From: Protonemura montana
Taxonomy: Eukaryota > Arthropoda > Insecta > Plecoptera > Nemouridae
Direction: 5' to 3'
Assembly: GCA_947568835.1 (NCBI GenBank)
Contig: OX387609.1
Location: forward strand, 16,575,208 to 16,639,207
Length of the DNA stretch: 64,000 nt
Of the stretch, positions 21,294 to 31,138 are shown piece after piece. The notes below the pieces were generated by a model, which saw only the letters and a list, made by a program, of their open reading frames with translations, made no database searches and was not told the DNA's origin. How positions within the stretch are numbered: the first letter of the stretch is position 1; each line of letters starts with the position of its first letter. The translations under genes were made by a program, and so were the position numbers.

Positions 21294-22703
21294 ATGGGCT
21301 TGTTCCGTGTTCATAGAAAACCAAAGGTATACTTTTGAATGTGATTTCATCTCAATGTTTTTCAAGTCGATACCAAATTTGTTAGTATCCTGTTTTTTCC
21401 AAGTGCTTGGTGGTGTTTGATATGCCCGGCTCAGAAAGAACTACCTAATCATCTTGTATTTTCAAATTGTATTTTCAAATTGTCTTTTGCAAAAATTGGT
21501 AAAATATACGGATGGTTGAGAAACATTATTTCTCTCCAAAATATGCTAGACACATTGATCAAATTCTGCAAAGTTTTATGTTTTTGCTTAATGTCGTTGA
21601 CTTTCCAGATAGCGACATTTGCAAATCACTTGTTGGCTCCTCGTTATTTGAAACTGAGGTGTCGGAGCTCCAACAATTCCCACAAGTGTGGCAACAAGTG
21701 TGTGCTTATTGATATCCTCAAATATGCAAAGACTATGGTAGGTGTTTCTTATAGTTATCCCAGCTTATCCCAGCTTTAGACTTGTGCGTAACCATGGGCT
21801 GTGTTACAGAGGGATTGCACGGAGATTGTCAAGAAAAGTATGAAGCAAGCGGTGAAACGAATGGGTGAACTCGACAACGAACGTCCCTTTACGATGTCAA
21901 TTGCCGCCACAAAAGCCCGTGTCGTTCTGGTATGCGCCCGAAACATCAAAGTTCAAATGCGTGTCATGAGGAGATTGTGCAAGGTAATGTTTTCTAATTT
22001 CTTGAGTAATATCCTAGACAACTTAGTTCAAGAAAGGTGTTTCATAAGAGATGGCTCAAAAGTTAGCTACATACGAGTGACCAGTAAGAATCAGGCACAA
22101 TTTGCCTTCTCGGCTCAAAACTTGATAAAATCACGATGTTCATTCAAACTTATTATGTGATCTTGCCTGTGGTGGTACATTAGGAAGGTACCACACATAG
22201 ATTAAAGATTAGTTAGCTACTAACCTTACTTTTTACCTCTGATATCACAGCAGCTCCAATTGAATATCTATCACATTTATCAAATACACTAAAATCCTCT
22301 ATAAAAGGCCCTGTTCAATTAGCTCAAATGCTAATGGGTTTAAAACCCCGATTGGGAACATATTTTTGAGACTTAGGGTTTACATGAGAAAAGGCGATTG
22401 TTTATGTTTCACGGATGGGTGAAATTTAGCTTTGGTTGTCAATAAACCTCTAGTTCGAGTTTCTAGTTCCGCAAGAATACCGCTAACTCGTGACCGACGT
22501 TTCTGCCTCAGGTGGGACCTCCACTAGTTGCCAACCCCCTCCGAGTTCTTCCGCCCGGCAACCTGAACCGGGTGCAGCAGCTTGAACGTGGCCTGGCGCT
22601 TGCTGCCACTAACATGGCACGCATTGTCAAGGGCTGGGACACACTCGTGGCAGATGCCAACGTCTTCAGCAAAATCGCCAAGCGGCCGAGTTCAAAGAAG
22701 TGA
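21294..22703 (+). CDS. Unrecognised small basic protein (spliced gene)
   Basis: I do not recognise the family. The last two exons are clear. Exon 21810-21983 (acceptor GTTACAG, donor TGCAAG/GTAATG) encodes an alpha-helical, basic stretch with IVKKSMKQAVKRMGELDNER and KARVVLVCARNIKVQMRVMR. Exon 22512-22703 (acceptor TGCCTCAG) encodes VGPPLVANPLRVLPPGNLNR, a helix with LERGLALAATNMARIVKGW, and a lysine-rich tail ending PSSKK and TGA. The 5' end is less certain. Model 1 joins MGLFRVHRKPK (21294-21326) to 21609-21737 in phase 0, giving 175 residues. Model 2 inserts 21435-21498 and reads 21609 onward in another frame (SDICKSLVGSSLFETEVSEL), which looks more protein-like but needs a weak GTGTGT donor before its TGA. 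No signal peptide or membrane segment is evident. Confidence 0.6.
21810..21983 (+). CDS. Exon of unrecognised gene (penultimate)
   Basis: 58 codons in phase 0 between GTTACAG and GTAATG. It is helical and rich in K/R/M, with repeated basic pairs. Confidence comes from clean splice sites and phase with the last exon. Confidence 0.72.
22313..22375 (+). repeat. SINE-like fragment, copy 4 (tRNA-like)
   Basis: Reads TTAGCTCAAATGCTAATGGG then TTTAAAACCCCGATTGGGAA and ATATTTTTGAGAC. The self-complementary GGGTTTAAAACCC replaces the T-loop region of a tRNA. The following TTGGGAnnnATTTTTGAGAC matches the minus-strand copy at 17641. Confidence 0.5.
22512..22703 (+). CDS. Last exon of unrecognised gene
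   Basis: 63 codons plus TGA following a good polypyrimidine acceptor. It is GC-richer than its surroundings, as expected for coding sequence. It has a Pro-rich start, a central helix and a lysine-rich C-terminus. Confidence 0.75.
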   Translation: MGPPLVANPLRVLPPGNLNRVQQLERGLALAATNMARIVKGWDTLVADANVFSKIAKRPSSKK

Positions 22704-22800
22704 ATCGTCACCGGGGAGAGACGGGATGCGCTGTTTCGTTTAAGAACTTTATAGGCTGTGGATTGAAAGTTTCCTTACGATTTTCCTAACATGTACAAAT

Positions 22801-22806
22801 AATAAA
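22801..22806 (+). promoter_or_regulatory. Polyadenylation signal AATAAA of the 21294 gene
   Basis: Canonical hexamer 98 bp after the stop codon. Confidence 0.65.
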
Positions 22807-24389
22807 ATGTTTTCATGATACATCAAAACAAAATGGTTTGCGGTCATCTCTTTTGTCTATCATGTATGTTCACTAGCTCCAAATATTCCCCTGTGCGTGT
22901 AGGTTAAAGATTAACCAGATTAAGTGCTCGAAGATAAATGCAGTTTGCTATTTTAGTACAATGATCAATAAAAGCCGAGGAAATAGTATAACTGTATAAC
23001 TAGTGTATAACTGATCGTGGAGCTGAAACCGTGGTTAATTCATGGGTCCTTTCAATAGAGATGCATCACCTGTGCACATTTATGAAATTAGAGTTTAGGG
23101 ATCTGAAACATTAACTTCTCAACAATTTGGGAAAATCTACAAATGACAACAAAGAGTGCCCGCCTGCAGGACAGTAATTTTAACTGGACATTTTGCCATA
23201 CGGCAATCTCTTTTACAGCAAACATCTAATATCTCTGATCTAATCAGTTGCTTGTGACGTTTCGTTGACCTTGGAGTAATCAGACAAACTGGTATTTGGA
23301 TGGGACCAATGTGGGACTTCCCATTGTCAGATGGTACGATACGCTTATAACAACTCATACCCTCAAGTGCGAGACATCTGTTACCAGGTAAATAAATCTA
23401 GAGCAAACAATTCTGCTTCCAGTACAGTATAATCAAGCAAGGGCCAACAACCAAACGCTAAAGTAAGGTTACTTTTGTTAAAACCCCCTTTTAATGACCA
23501 TGGTTCTGTTCGGGTGAGAGGTTAGAGGGATGAAATTTGGACAGCAACTTCACTCACTTTGCCTATTTATTTATTTGAAGCGGCGGACAAGTACATAGTA
23601 TTTGTATGTGCTGTATGTGTTGTATCAACCTCTCGACAGCATGGATTTGTGGAGGAATCCTGTTGTTTGCGTTGTACCGTCCTTCGGAAGGGACGTCAAG
23701 CCTATGGTCCCCTTGGTGCTCACTGACTGGAGTTAGCCATCTGCCGGCCCCCGGTTTCCTCTCCTCCCTTCTAGCCTAGGCTAGGTTAGGTTTATCATCA
23801 TCCACATCCACTCATTCACCGACGCCATTAGACCAGTGCCACAGGGTCCGTTGTCAAAACAGTGCGTCGTTTAACACAATAATCAATTAATCAAACCGTT
23901 TCGATGTGCTGAGGCACACATATATAAAAAATTACTACAGCACGAAGATCTTTGGCCCAAAGATCTGTCTAGTCAAGATATCCGTAAATTAAAATATATT
24001 ATTAACGAGGATCTATCATTGTTGGCCATGATTGAACCTTAGATCTGCTCTGTAATCGAGCCCATAAGAGAAGCACTTGAAATTGTAATGCCTCCCCCAT
24101 TAATTTATTAACTCTTGAGGGAAATATGTTGCTAGAATGCTCTTGTATTGAACTAATATCTCTCTCGGGGGAGAAAACAATCTGGATCGACTGGCTCGTG
24201 AAGGCTTCCAGTAAAATCTACTGAAAGAATTAGGTTCAGTAACTCCTGTTTTGTTTTTTGCTCCAGTAGATTTTATGAGTTTCAGTATGCAAAGCCTACC
24301 AGTAAAACAACTCTAGAGCAGTATGGTTGAAATGTTGATCATTTTAATTACAAATATAACAAGTAATTTGATCACTACTTTTTTTTCAG
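22807..24389. other. Intergenic region with retroposon-like sequence, no gene
   Basis: About 1.6 kb without a supported frame. The stretch 23500-23880 looks like the 3' end of an invertebrate retroposon: a CCGTCCTTCGGAAGGGACGT near-hairpin, then GGTCCCCTTGGTGCTCACTG, then the block shared with 4179-4285. A perfect 10-bp-arm palindrome (AGATCTTTGG and its complement around one C) lies at 23946-23966. Confidence 0.5.
23777..23876 (+). repeat. Dispersed repeat, copy 2 (related copy at 4179)
   Basis: TAGGCTAGGTTAGGTT, CATCATCCACATCCACTCAT, TTAGACCAGTG and GTCAAAACAGTG occur in the same order as in the UBR5 intron copy. Confidence 0.6.
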
Positions 24390-24400
24390 TTACGATCAAA

Positions 24401-24745
24401 ATGGTAGTCAACTTCAGCCTGTTCGGGGGCCGCAGTAACTCTGCTGATGACCACAAAGGAAGTATCAAGGAACCTGTTGCTGCCACTTTACCTGTTGGTG
24501 CCTGGTCCAAATATGTTGTAGCTCCGCTCACTTATTTGAGTCATAGTTTCAAGAGAAGCAGCGATGGTGACACTGGGAATCGAGCTCTCACAGAGAGTGA
24601 TAAAAGCGTTAGCAACGAAGTTATCGATGGTAACCGAGGATTGAGCGCTGCCATCATGATGCCATGGCGTCAATATGTTGTGGCTCCGGCAAAGTATTTG
24701 AGTAAAAGCACTCAGTTCGCTGTCTTGGACAAGGTCAACATGGAG
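24401..24745 (+). CDS. Glycine-zipper gene exon 1
   Basis: 115 codons, donor ATGGAG/GTACAT. An in-frame ATG upstream at 24323 lies before the likely acceptor, so 24401 is the preferred start. Confidence 0.8.
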
Positions 24746-27524
24746 GTACATTTCTAGGAACAAATTATTCATGCACATTACAAACAGCTACTTTTCCGTT
24801 AGTTTGTGTTTGGTCAATGTTGTTTTCATCTAAATGAAGATCTTAAGGAATTCAGGGTAATTCTGAGTTATACTGCCTCAAATGTAAATGAAAATATTAA
24901 CTGAGTTTCACCTTGGATAGCGCTGTAATTAATATTTTTTTATTCCTCTGAGAAATTCTAAGTTGATTATGGTTACATGTAATGGTTTGGCTGGGGATTT
25001 TGGCCGTGGTACTCGCTGAAAGTTTGTGATTGCTGTGTATTGAAACTTCAACATCTTTTGAGGCCAATTCATTTTAAAAGAAAAGTCTATGTTATGTAAC
25101 TAGGCAGAAAAAAGTCTACAGTTGTGTTAGTCTTACCATGCCACAAGCTGGTGGACTCTGATTACACATTGCCATCTTTAGAATACAAAATAAAGCCAGT
25201 CTTCACCGGGGAGTTTGAAATTAACCAGAAAATTATGACCAAACAATGCATCATGCACTTAAATTCTTTGAGGATTCATCAGTTTATTTACGTGAAATTA
25301 ATTATATCGAAAAATAAGAACTTAAATGCAAAACTAAAAGTCCTAATGACGTCTGCTAAATACCTACCGAACACTAGCGGATTCTAGCAATGGCTGCCAA
25401 AAAGCAGTTTGCGAGCTTGGTTTCCTGCCTAAACCTGATAAAAGTTAAAAGTAATCCAAAATATATTAATTTTAACTTTGGTTGATAAACATTTATTGTT
25501 TTTCATTAAATATTTTATTTTCCTGAAATTATGAAATGTTTCAACCAAAGAAAAACATTATTTTGTTACTTTTAAATCGGATAGTTAACAGTAGCATCAT
25601 GGTGTCATGTTTTCTAGGTTGGTACAAGCGCTCCAGAAAGTGGCAAACTCAAATTAATCCTAGTGTCAGGAAAAATTCAGGAAAAATTCAACCTCTTTTC
25701 TTCATTGTCAGTGGCTGTTCCGCCTCGACAACGCCCATCCGAAGGGGGCCAAGTACCCGCACATAAATGTGAATCATCGGTTGACTGGAGTTCCTGATCC
25801 ACACACCCGCGTTTCTGGGGCGTTGGTGAAAGCCTCGGGACCCGCCGGGAAGGTGATGAGAAATGTAGGGGATATAGCGACCGTCGCAGCCATCGGCATT
25901 GACACATACAGGTAAGTGCTCTCAACGCTTTAACCTCTGGCAATTTTATGTCTTCAACCTGGCATTCTAGCGCAGACCAGACTTTACCTGATTTATCCAC
26001 TGCATTAAAGGTCTACACTTGTTTGAGATAACAACATGCATAGCACACAAGGATCTTAAAACTTAGTTATCATATGGGACTGCACACAATCAACACAACG
26101 TGCATAGCACACAAGGATCTTAAAACTTGGTTATCATATGGGACTGCACACAATCAACACAACGTGCATAGCACACAAGGATCTTAAAACTTGGTTATCA
26201 TATGGGACTGCACACAATCAACACAATGTGCATAGCACACAAGAATCTTAAAACTTGGTTATCATATGGGACTGCACACAATCAACACAACGTGCATAGC
26301 ACACAAGGATCTTAAAACTTAGTTATCATATGGGACTGCACACAATCAACACAACATGCATAGCACACAAGGATCTTAAAACTTGGTTATCATATGGGAC
26401 TGCACACTATTAACACAACGTGCATAGCACACAAGGATCTTTAAACTTGGTTATCATATGGGACTGCACACAATCAACACAACGTGCATAGCACACAAGG
26501 ATCTTAAAACTTGGTTATCATATGGGACTGCATACAATCAACACAACGTGCATAGCACACAAGGATCTTAAAACTTGGTTATCATATGGGACTGCACACA
26601 ATCAACACAATGTGCATAGCACACAAGGATCTTAAAACTTGGTTATCATATGGGACTACACACAATCAACACAACGTGCATAGCACACAAGGATCTTAAA
26701 ACTTGGTTATCATATGGGACTGCTCACAATCAACACAACGTGCCGGGGTCTAACATAACCTTCTTACTCTACTCTGTCAGGATTGGTGCCGTGGCGTACA
26801 AAGAGGTGACGGAGAAGGGAGGGATTGGGGCGGAGACGGGCAAGGTTGCAGCCGGCGTCGGGGCATCTTGGAGTCTTGGCTTGTTGGGCGCAGCTGTCGG
26901 CGGCAAGGTAGGCTCAAGAACTTGCAACTCTCACTTTATCAAGGGTGAAAACAGTCACGGCTTTTTTTCAATTACAAAAGAATCACAAAAATACAAACAA
27001 TCGCCTGGTTTAGGCACCCTTAATACATCTAAGTAAAATAACCAAATACAATATTTCAGAAAACAAACATATTTTAAATTTTCAACACAAAATGACCCCA
27101 AAAAAATTGGCTTTTTTTTAACTATTTTTACCAATTGGTGTGGGTGTGTCTAATTTTCTGTTTGACTTTTTACAACTTCTATCTCCCGTGATGAGTAACA
27201 GGCTTAAGTTGTTTTACATCAGGAATAGTACTATTAATATTAGTACTCTGCATTCAAAAGCCACCAAAAGCCAGCCAGTTAAAGTCGAGTAGAGATGAGT
27301 CTATGAACGAGAAATGAAACGTTGATTTTTTTGTGTTGCAGGCTAGCAGCGTTGCTGGGGGTCTGGTTGCTGGTCCAGTCGGAGCAGGAGTGTTTGGGAT
27401 ACTGGGGGCCGTGGCTGGGGGGGTTGGAGGCAGCATCAAGGGGCGTAGCATGGGAGAGAATGCTGCAGAGCAGGCAGCGGAACAATTGGCAGAGCATCAT
27501 GCTCAGGCCAAGTGTAAGCTGTGA
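24401..27524 (+). CDS. Glycine-zipper protein with DPH-type central domain (unnamed family)
   Basis: Four exons (24401-24745, 25712-25911, 26781-26907, 27342-27524) join in phase to give 284 residues. An acceptor TTTTTTTTCAG 12 bases before the ATG suggests a 5' UTR intron. Residues 1-115 contain a duplicated motif, WSKYVVAPLTYLSHS and WRQYVVAPAKYLSKS. Residues 116-182 (WLFRLDNAHPKGAKYPHINV, then LTGVPDPHTRVSG) resemble a domain I recall from uncharacterised invertebrate proteins. Residues about 183-260 are Gly/Ala-rich with many GxxxG spacings (AAVGGK, VAGGLVAGPVGAGVFGILG), a glycine-zipper pattern that can pack helices in a membrane. The C-terminus is an AEQAAEQLAEHHAQAK helix. No signal peptide is evident. 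Function is unknown; membrane association is inference. Confidence 0.82.
25712..25911 (+). CDS. Glycine-zipper gene exon 2 (DPH domain)
   Basis: Acceptor CATTGTCAG, donor ACAG/GTAAGT. It starts in phase 0 with WLFRLDNAHPKG and ends with two bases of an arginine codon. An alternative acceptor at 25617 opens a frame that stops without reaching the conserved domain, so it is not used here. Confidence 0.85.
26039..26744. repeat. 64-bp minisatellite, about 11 units
   Basis: Units contain CATAGCACACAAGGATCTTA, AAACTTGGTTATCATATGGG and ACTGCACACAATCAACACAA. It fills most of the intron between exons 2 and 3 of the glycine-zipper gene and ends 36 bp before the next exon. Confidence 0.94.
26781..26907 (+). 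CDS. Glycine-zipper gene exon 3
   Basis: Acceptor ACTCTGTCAG, donor GGCAAG/GTAGGC. It encodes IGAVAYKEVTEKGGIG and GVGASWSLGLLGAAVGGK; the first base completes the arginine codon from exon 2. Confidence 0.83.
27342..27524 (+). CDS. Glycine-zipper gene exon 4
   Basis: Acceptor TTGTGTTGCAG; 60 codons plus TGA. It is a dense GxxxG region followed by a polar Ala/Gln/Glu helix. Confidence 0.85.
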   Translation, partial: ASSVAGGLVAGPVGAGVFGILGAVAGGVGGSIKGRSMGENAAEQAAEQLAEHHAQAKCKL

Positions 27525-27627
27525 AAGCAGACGGTGCATGTTTTCGAGGGGATGGCTTTACAGTACTTGAAACCTACTTGAGCTAACGTGATATGATTAT
27601 TAAACGCTGCAAGAAAAATGACTCTTT

Positions 27628-27633
27628 AATAAA
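27628..27633 (+). promoter_or_regulatory. Polyadenylation signal AATAAA of the glycine-zipper gene
   Basis: Canonical hexamer about 104 bp after the stop. The sequence from here to 27994 holds nothing I can identify. Confidence 0.65.
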
Positions 27634-27994
27634 CTACAGCATCAAGTGCCTACTTATACTTACTTATACTTCTGTACATGTTTATATGCTTAACAATTGC
27701 CTTATTCACTAACTTTCCAAATATTCGGTCAGAATTCCAATATCCGGCATTAGACGATTTGTCGAATTCGTGGCATAAATCAAGGCATAGGAGGGGAAAT
27801 CAGAGTCAATGAGGCAAAGGCAGAGTGGAAAACTGATAAAATACTGCTGAATTATGAATTTGTTTTCGCTAAATTGACATTTCAAGAATTCTCCGTTTGC
27901 ACCTTCTTATTTTGCAACAACAAAATATCTCAGCCGAACACCACATCAATCATAACAAAATTTTCCTGAAAATCAGAAGAATATTCCTATTTAA

Positions 27995-30900
27995 TTAACC
28001 TTATATAAAAGCCTTAAAATGTGATGTTCAACTTTTTAGTTTGTGGGTGGGTGGCTGGCTGGCTGGCTGGGATGTAACCGGCCGCTCTACTGGTTATGGA
28101 AATTGTGAAATGAGACTCAAAACGTACGAAAATGGGCTAGAATTTTTCATAATTAACTTTTCCATTGGCAGGCGACATTTTCACAGCGATTTAAAATCGT
28201 GTTAATGGTGAAAAGTTGCTAAATATGACGGCAAGATATCTCAGAGCCAGGCAATACAGCTCGATTTTTAAAACTCTTTTTATACCAAAGTTTTTCTAGC
28301 CTTGAGCTCCACGGTTATTTTTCATGCATTTGTAATAAAGTTGTTGATGTAATTGAGAAAAAACACATTCAATTGCGATCGTTTAACGTGAAAAAGAATT
28401 AATTTTGCTAATAAACTGACAGCTTTGATCAATTGTTTGCTTTTTTGACACCACGGCAAGGTGTACGAAATCGTGAATGTATCTTTTCGGCAGTGCATTT
28501 AGGAAATACAAACGTCAAATTTAAACGTCAAAGTCAACGTCAATGTCAAATTCAATTTCAAAATCTCCAAAACTGAACGGAAAAACGTGTGAAATTGGCT
28601 TCTATTGTTCAAATACAGTTTAAAATCCCGCTTCGTCTTTTTCACGATGATTTAAAAGTGTTTTAGTATAGTAAAGTATCAAAAATATTGTTGGTGTTCG
28701 GCTATCAAGATACAAAAGAGTCACTTGATTGATCTCGACATTGTATGGTATTGTATATGATTGTATTATACTGCATGGTATTGTATGGTATTTTATTGTT
28801 ATGTATGGTATTCTTTGGTATTGGATGTTTTTGGATGGTATTTAATATTATTTTTCTATATTGTATGGTATTGAATGAAAATGTATGGTATTCTTTAGAA
28901 TTCGACAGTATTCTATGGTATTCTATGGTATTCTATGGTATTCTATGGTATTCTATGGCGTTCTATGGTGTTCTATGGTGTTCTATGGTGTTCTATGGTG
29001 TTCTATGGTGTTCTATGGTATTCTATGGTATTCTATGGTATTCTATAATATTCTATTAATTTCTATGGTATTCTATGGTATTCTATGATATTCTATGGTA
29101 TTCTATCGTATGCTATGGTATTATATGGAGTGCTATGGTATTCTATGATATTCTATGGTTTTCTATGGTATTATATGGTATTCTATTGTATTGTACGGTA
29201 TTCTATGGTATTCTATGGTATTCTATGGTATTCTGTGGTGTTCTATGGTATTCTATGGTATTCTATGGTATTCTATGGTATTCTACGGTATTTTATGGTA
29301 TTCTATGGTATTTTATGGTATTCTATGGTATTCTTTAATATTCTATGAAGTTCTATGGTATTCTATGATATTGTATGGTATTGTATGGTATTTTTTGGTA
29401 TTGTATGGTATTGTATGGTATTCTATGGTCTTCTACGGTATTCTATGGTATTCTATGGTATTCAATGGTTTTCTATGGTATTTTATAATAATCTACGGAG
29501 TTCTATGGTATTATATGGAGTTAATGGTATTCTTTGGTGTTCTATAGTGTTTTATGGTGTTCTATGGTTTTCTATGGTGTTTTATGGTATTCTATTGTGT
29601 TCTATGGTATTCTATTGTGTTCTATGGTATACTATTGTGTTTTATGGTATTCTGTGGTGTTCTATGGTATTCTATGGTATTCTATGGTATTCTATGGTAT
29701 TTTATGGTATTTTATGGTATTCTATGGAGTTCTATGGTATTCTATGATATTCTTTGCTATTCTATGGTATTCTTTGGCATTCTATGGTATTCTTTGGTAT
29801 TCTATAAAGTTTTATAGTATTCTATTATATACTATGGTATTTTATAGAGTTCTTTGGTATTCTATGATATTCTATGGTATTCTATGGTATTCTATGGTAT
29901 TCTATGGTAATCTATGGTGTTATATGGTGTTTTATGGTGTTCTATGGTATTCTATGGCATTCTATGGTATTCTATGGTATTCTATGGTATTCTATGGAGT
30001 TCTATAGAATTCTATGGATTTCTATGGTATTATATTGTTATCTAAGAATTATATGGTATTCTTTGGTATTCTATGGTATTCTATGGTATTTTATGGTATT
30101 CTATGGTATTCTATGGTATTCTTTGGTATTCTATGGAGTTCTATGGTATTCTTTGATATTGTATGGTATTCTATGGTATTCTATGGAAATATGATTTTAT
30201 TGTATGGTATTGTATGGTTTTCTATGGTTTTCTATGGTATTCTATGGTATTATATGGTAATCCATGGTATTCTATGGTATTCTATAGTATTCTATGGTAT
30301 TCTATGGTATTCTATGGTATTCTATAGTATTCTTCGGTATTCGAAGGTATTCTTTGGTATTCTATGGTATTCTTTGATATTGTATGGTATTCTATGGTAT
30401 TCTATGGAATTCTATGATATTGTATGGCATTGTATGGTATTCTATGGTATTCTATGGTATTCTTTGATATTCTATGGTATTCTATGGTATTATATGGAAT
30501 TCTATGATATTCTATGGTATTCTATGGTATTCTATGGTATTCTATGGTATTGTATTGTATTCTATGGTATCCTATGGTATTGTATGGTATTGTTAGGTTT
30601 TGTTTGGAAGTGTATGGTATTTAATGTTTTTGGATGGTATTCTATGAAATTTTATGGGTTTCTTTGATATAATATGGTTCTCTATGGTATTTGGAGGTAT
30701 TCGATAGTATTATTTGGAATCCTATGATGTTGTATGGAATGGTATGGTTTTCCATATGTTCCTATGGGTTTCTTTATTATTTTATGGTATTTTTTGGTAT
30801 CCTCTGGTATTTTATGAGTTTCAATGGATTTCTATGGTATAAGAAGATACTTTATGGTGTTGTTAGGAATTGAATGTTATTCGATGATACAGTTTGGTAT

Positions 30901-31138
30901 TCGTAGGTATTGTATGGTATTGTATGGTATTGTATGATATTGTTTGGTATTTTATGGGTTTGTTTGGTATTTTATGGCATTTTATGGTATTGTATTGTAT
31001 TGAATGGAATTTTATGGTTTTCTTAGGGTTTCTTTGGTATTGAATGGTTTTCTATCAAAGAAAACTCGAGACACGTTTAAACCAAAATGCCCACTCCCTC
31101 AAAATCGTAAGGTGCCGTTAGGCAGCGGGTACTGCTAG
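27995..31138 (+). mobile_element. Non-autonomous Helitron N1
   Basis: Starts TTAACCTTATATAAAAGC and ends with the 28-bp hairpin terminus at 31111-31138. That terminus has a TGCC-GTTA-GGCA stem-loop, then GCGGGTACTGCTAG. The first roughly 480 bp match all other elements of the array; a 10-bp minisatellite fills 28742-31053. No gene. It is the first element of the head-to-tail array, with unique host sequence on its left. Confidence 0.82.
28742..31053. repeat. 10-bp minisatellite (TATGGTATTC)n in N1
   Basis: About 230 units of TATGGTATTC with frequent TATGGTGTTC and TATGGTATTG variants. Long forward frames (repeating MVFYGILWYS) are by-products of a stop-free unit. Confidence 0.96.

Noticed and set aside
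20080-21338. Short forward frames in the UBR5 downstream intergenic region
   Set aside because: Composition is like surrounding AT-rich DNA, with no splice partners and no family resemblance. Only the final MGLFRVHRKPK part (21294-21326) is kept, as a possible first exon.
23946-23966. Perfect 21-bp palindrome with AGATCTTTGG arms as a regulatory site
   Set aside because: It is real as sequence, but isolated, with no gene nearby and no second copy, so I have no basis for a function.
25618-25711. Extra 5' part of glycine-zipper exon 2, starting at the CTAG/GTTGG acceptor
   Set aside because: In the frame of the conserved domain it meets a TAA. In phase with exon 1 it runs past the domain in the wrong frame to a TGA. 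The acceptor at 25711 solves both.
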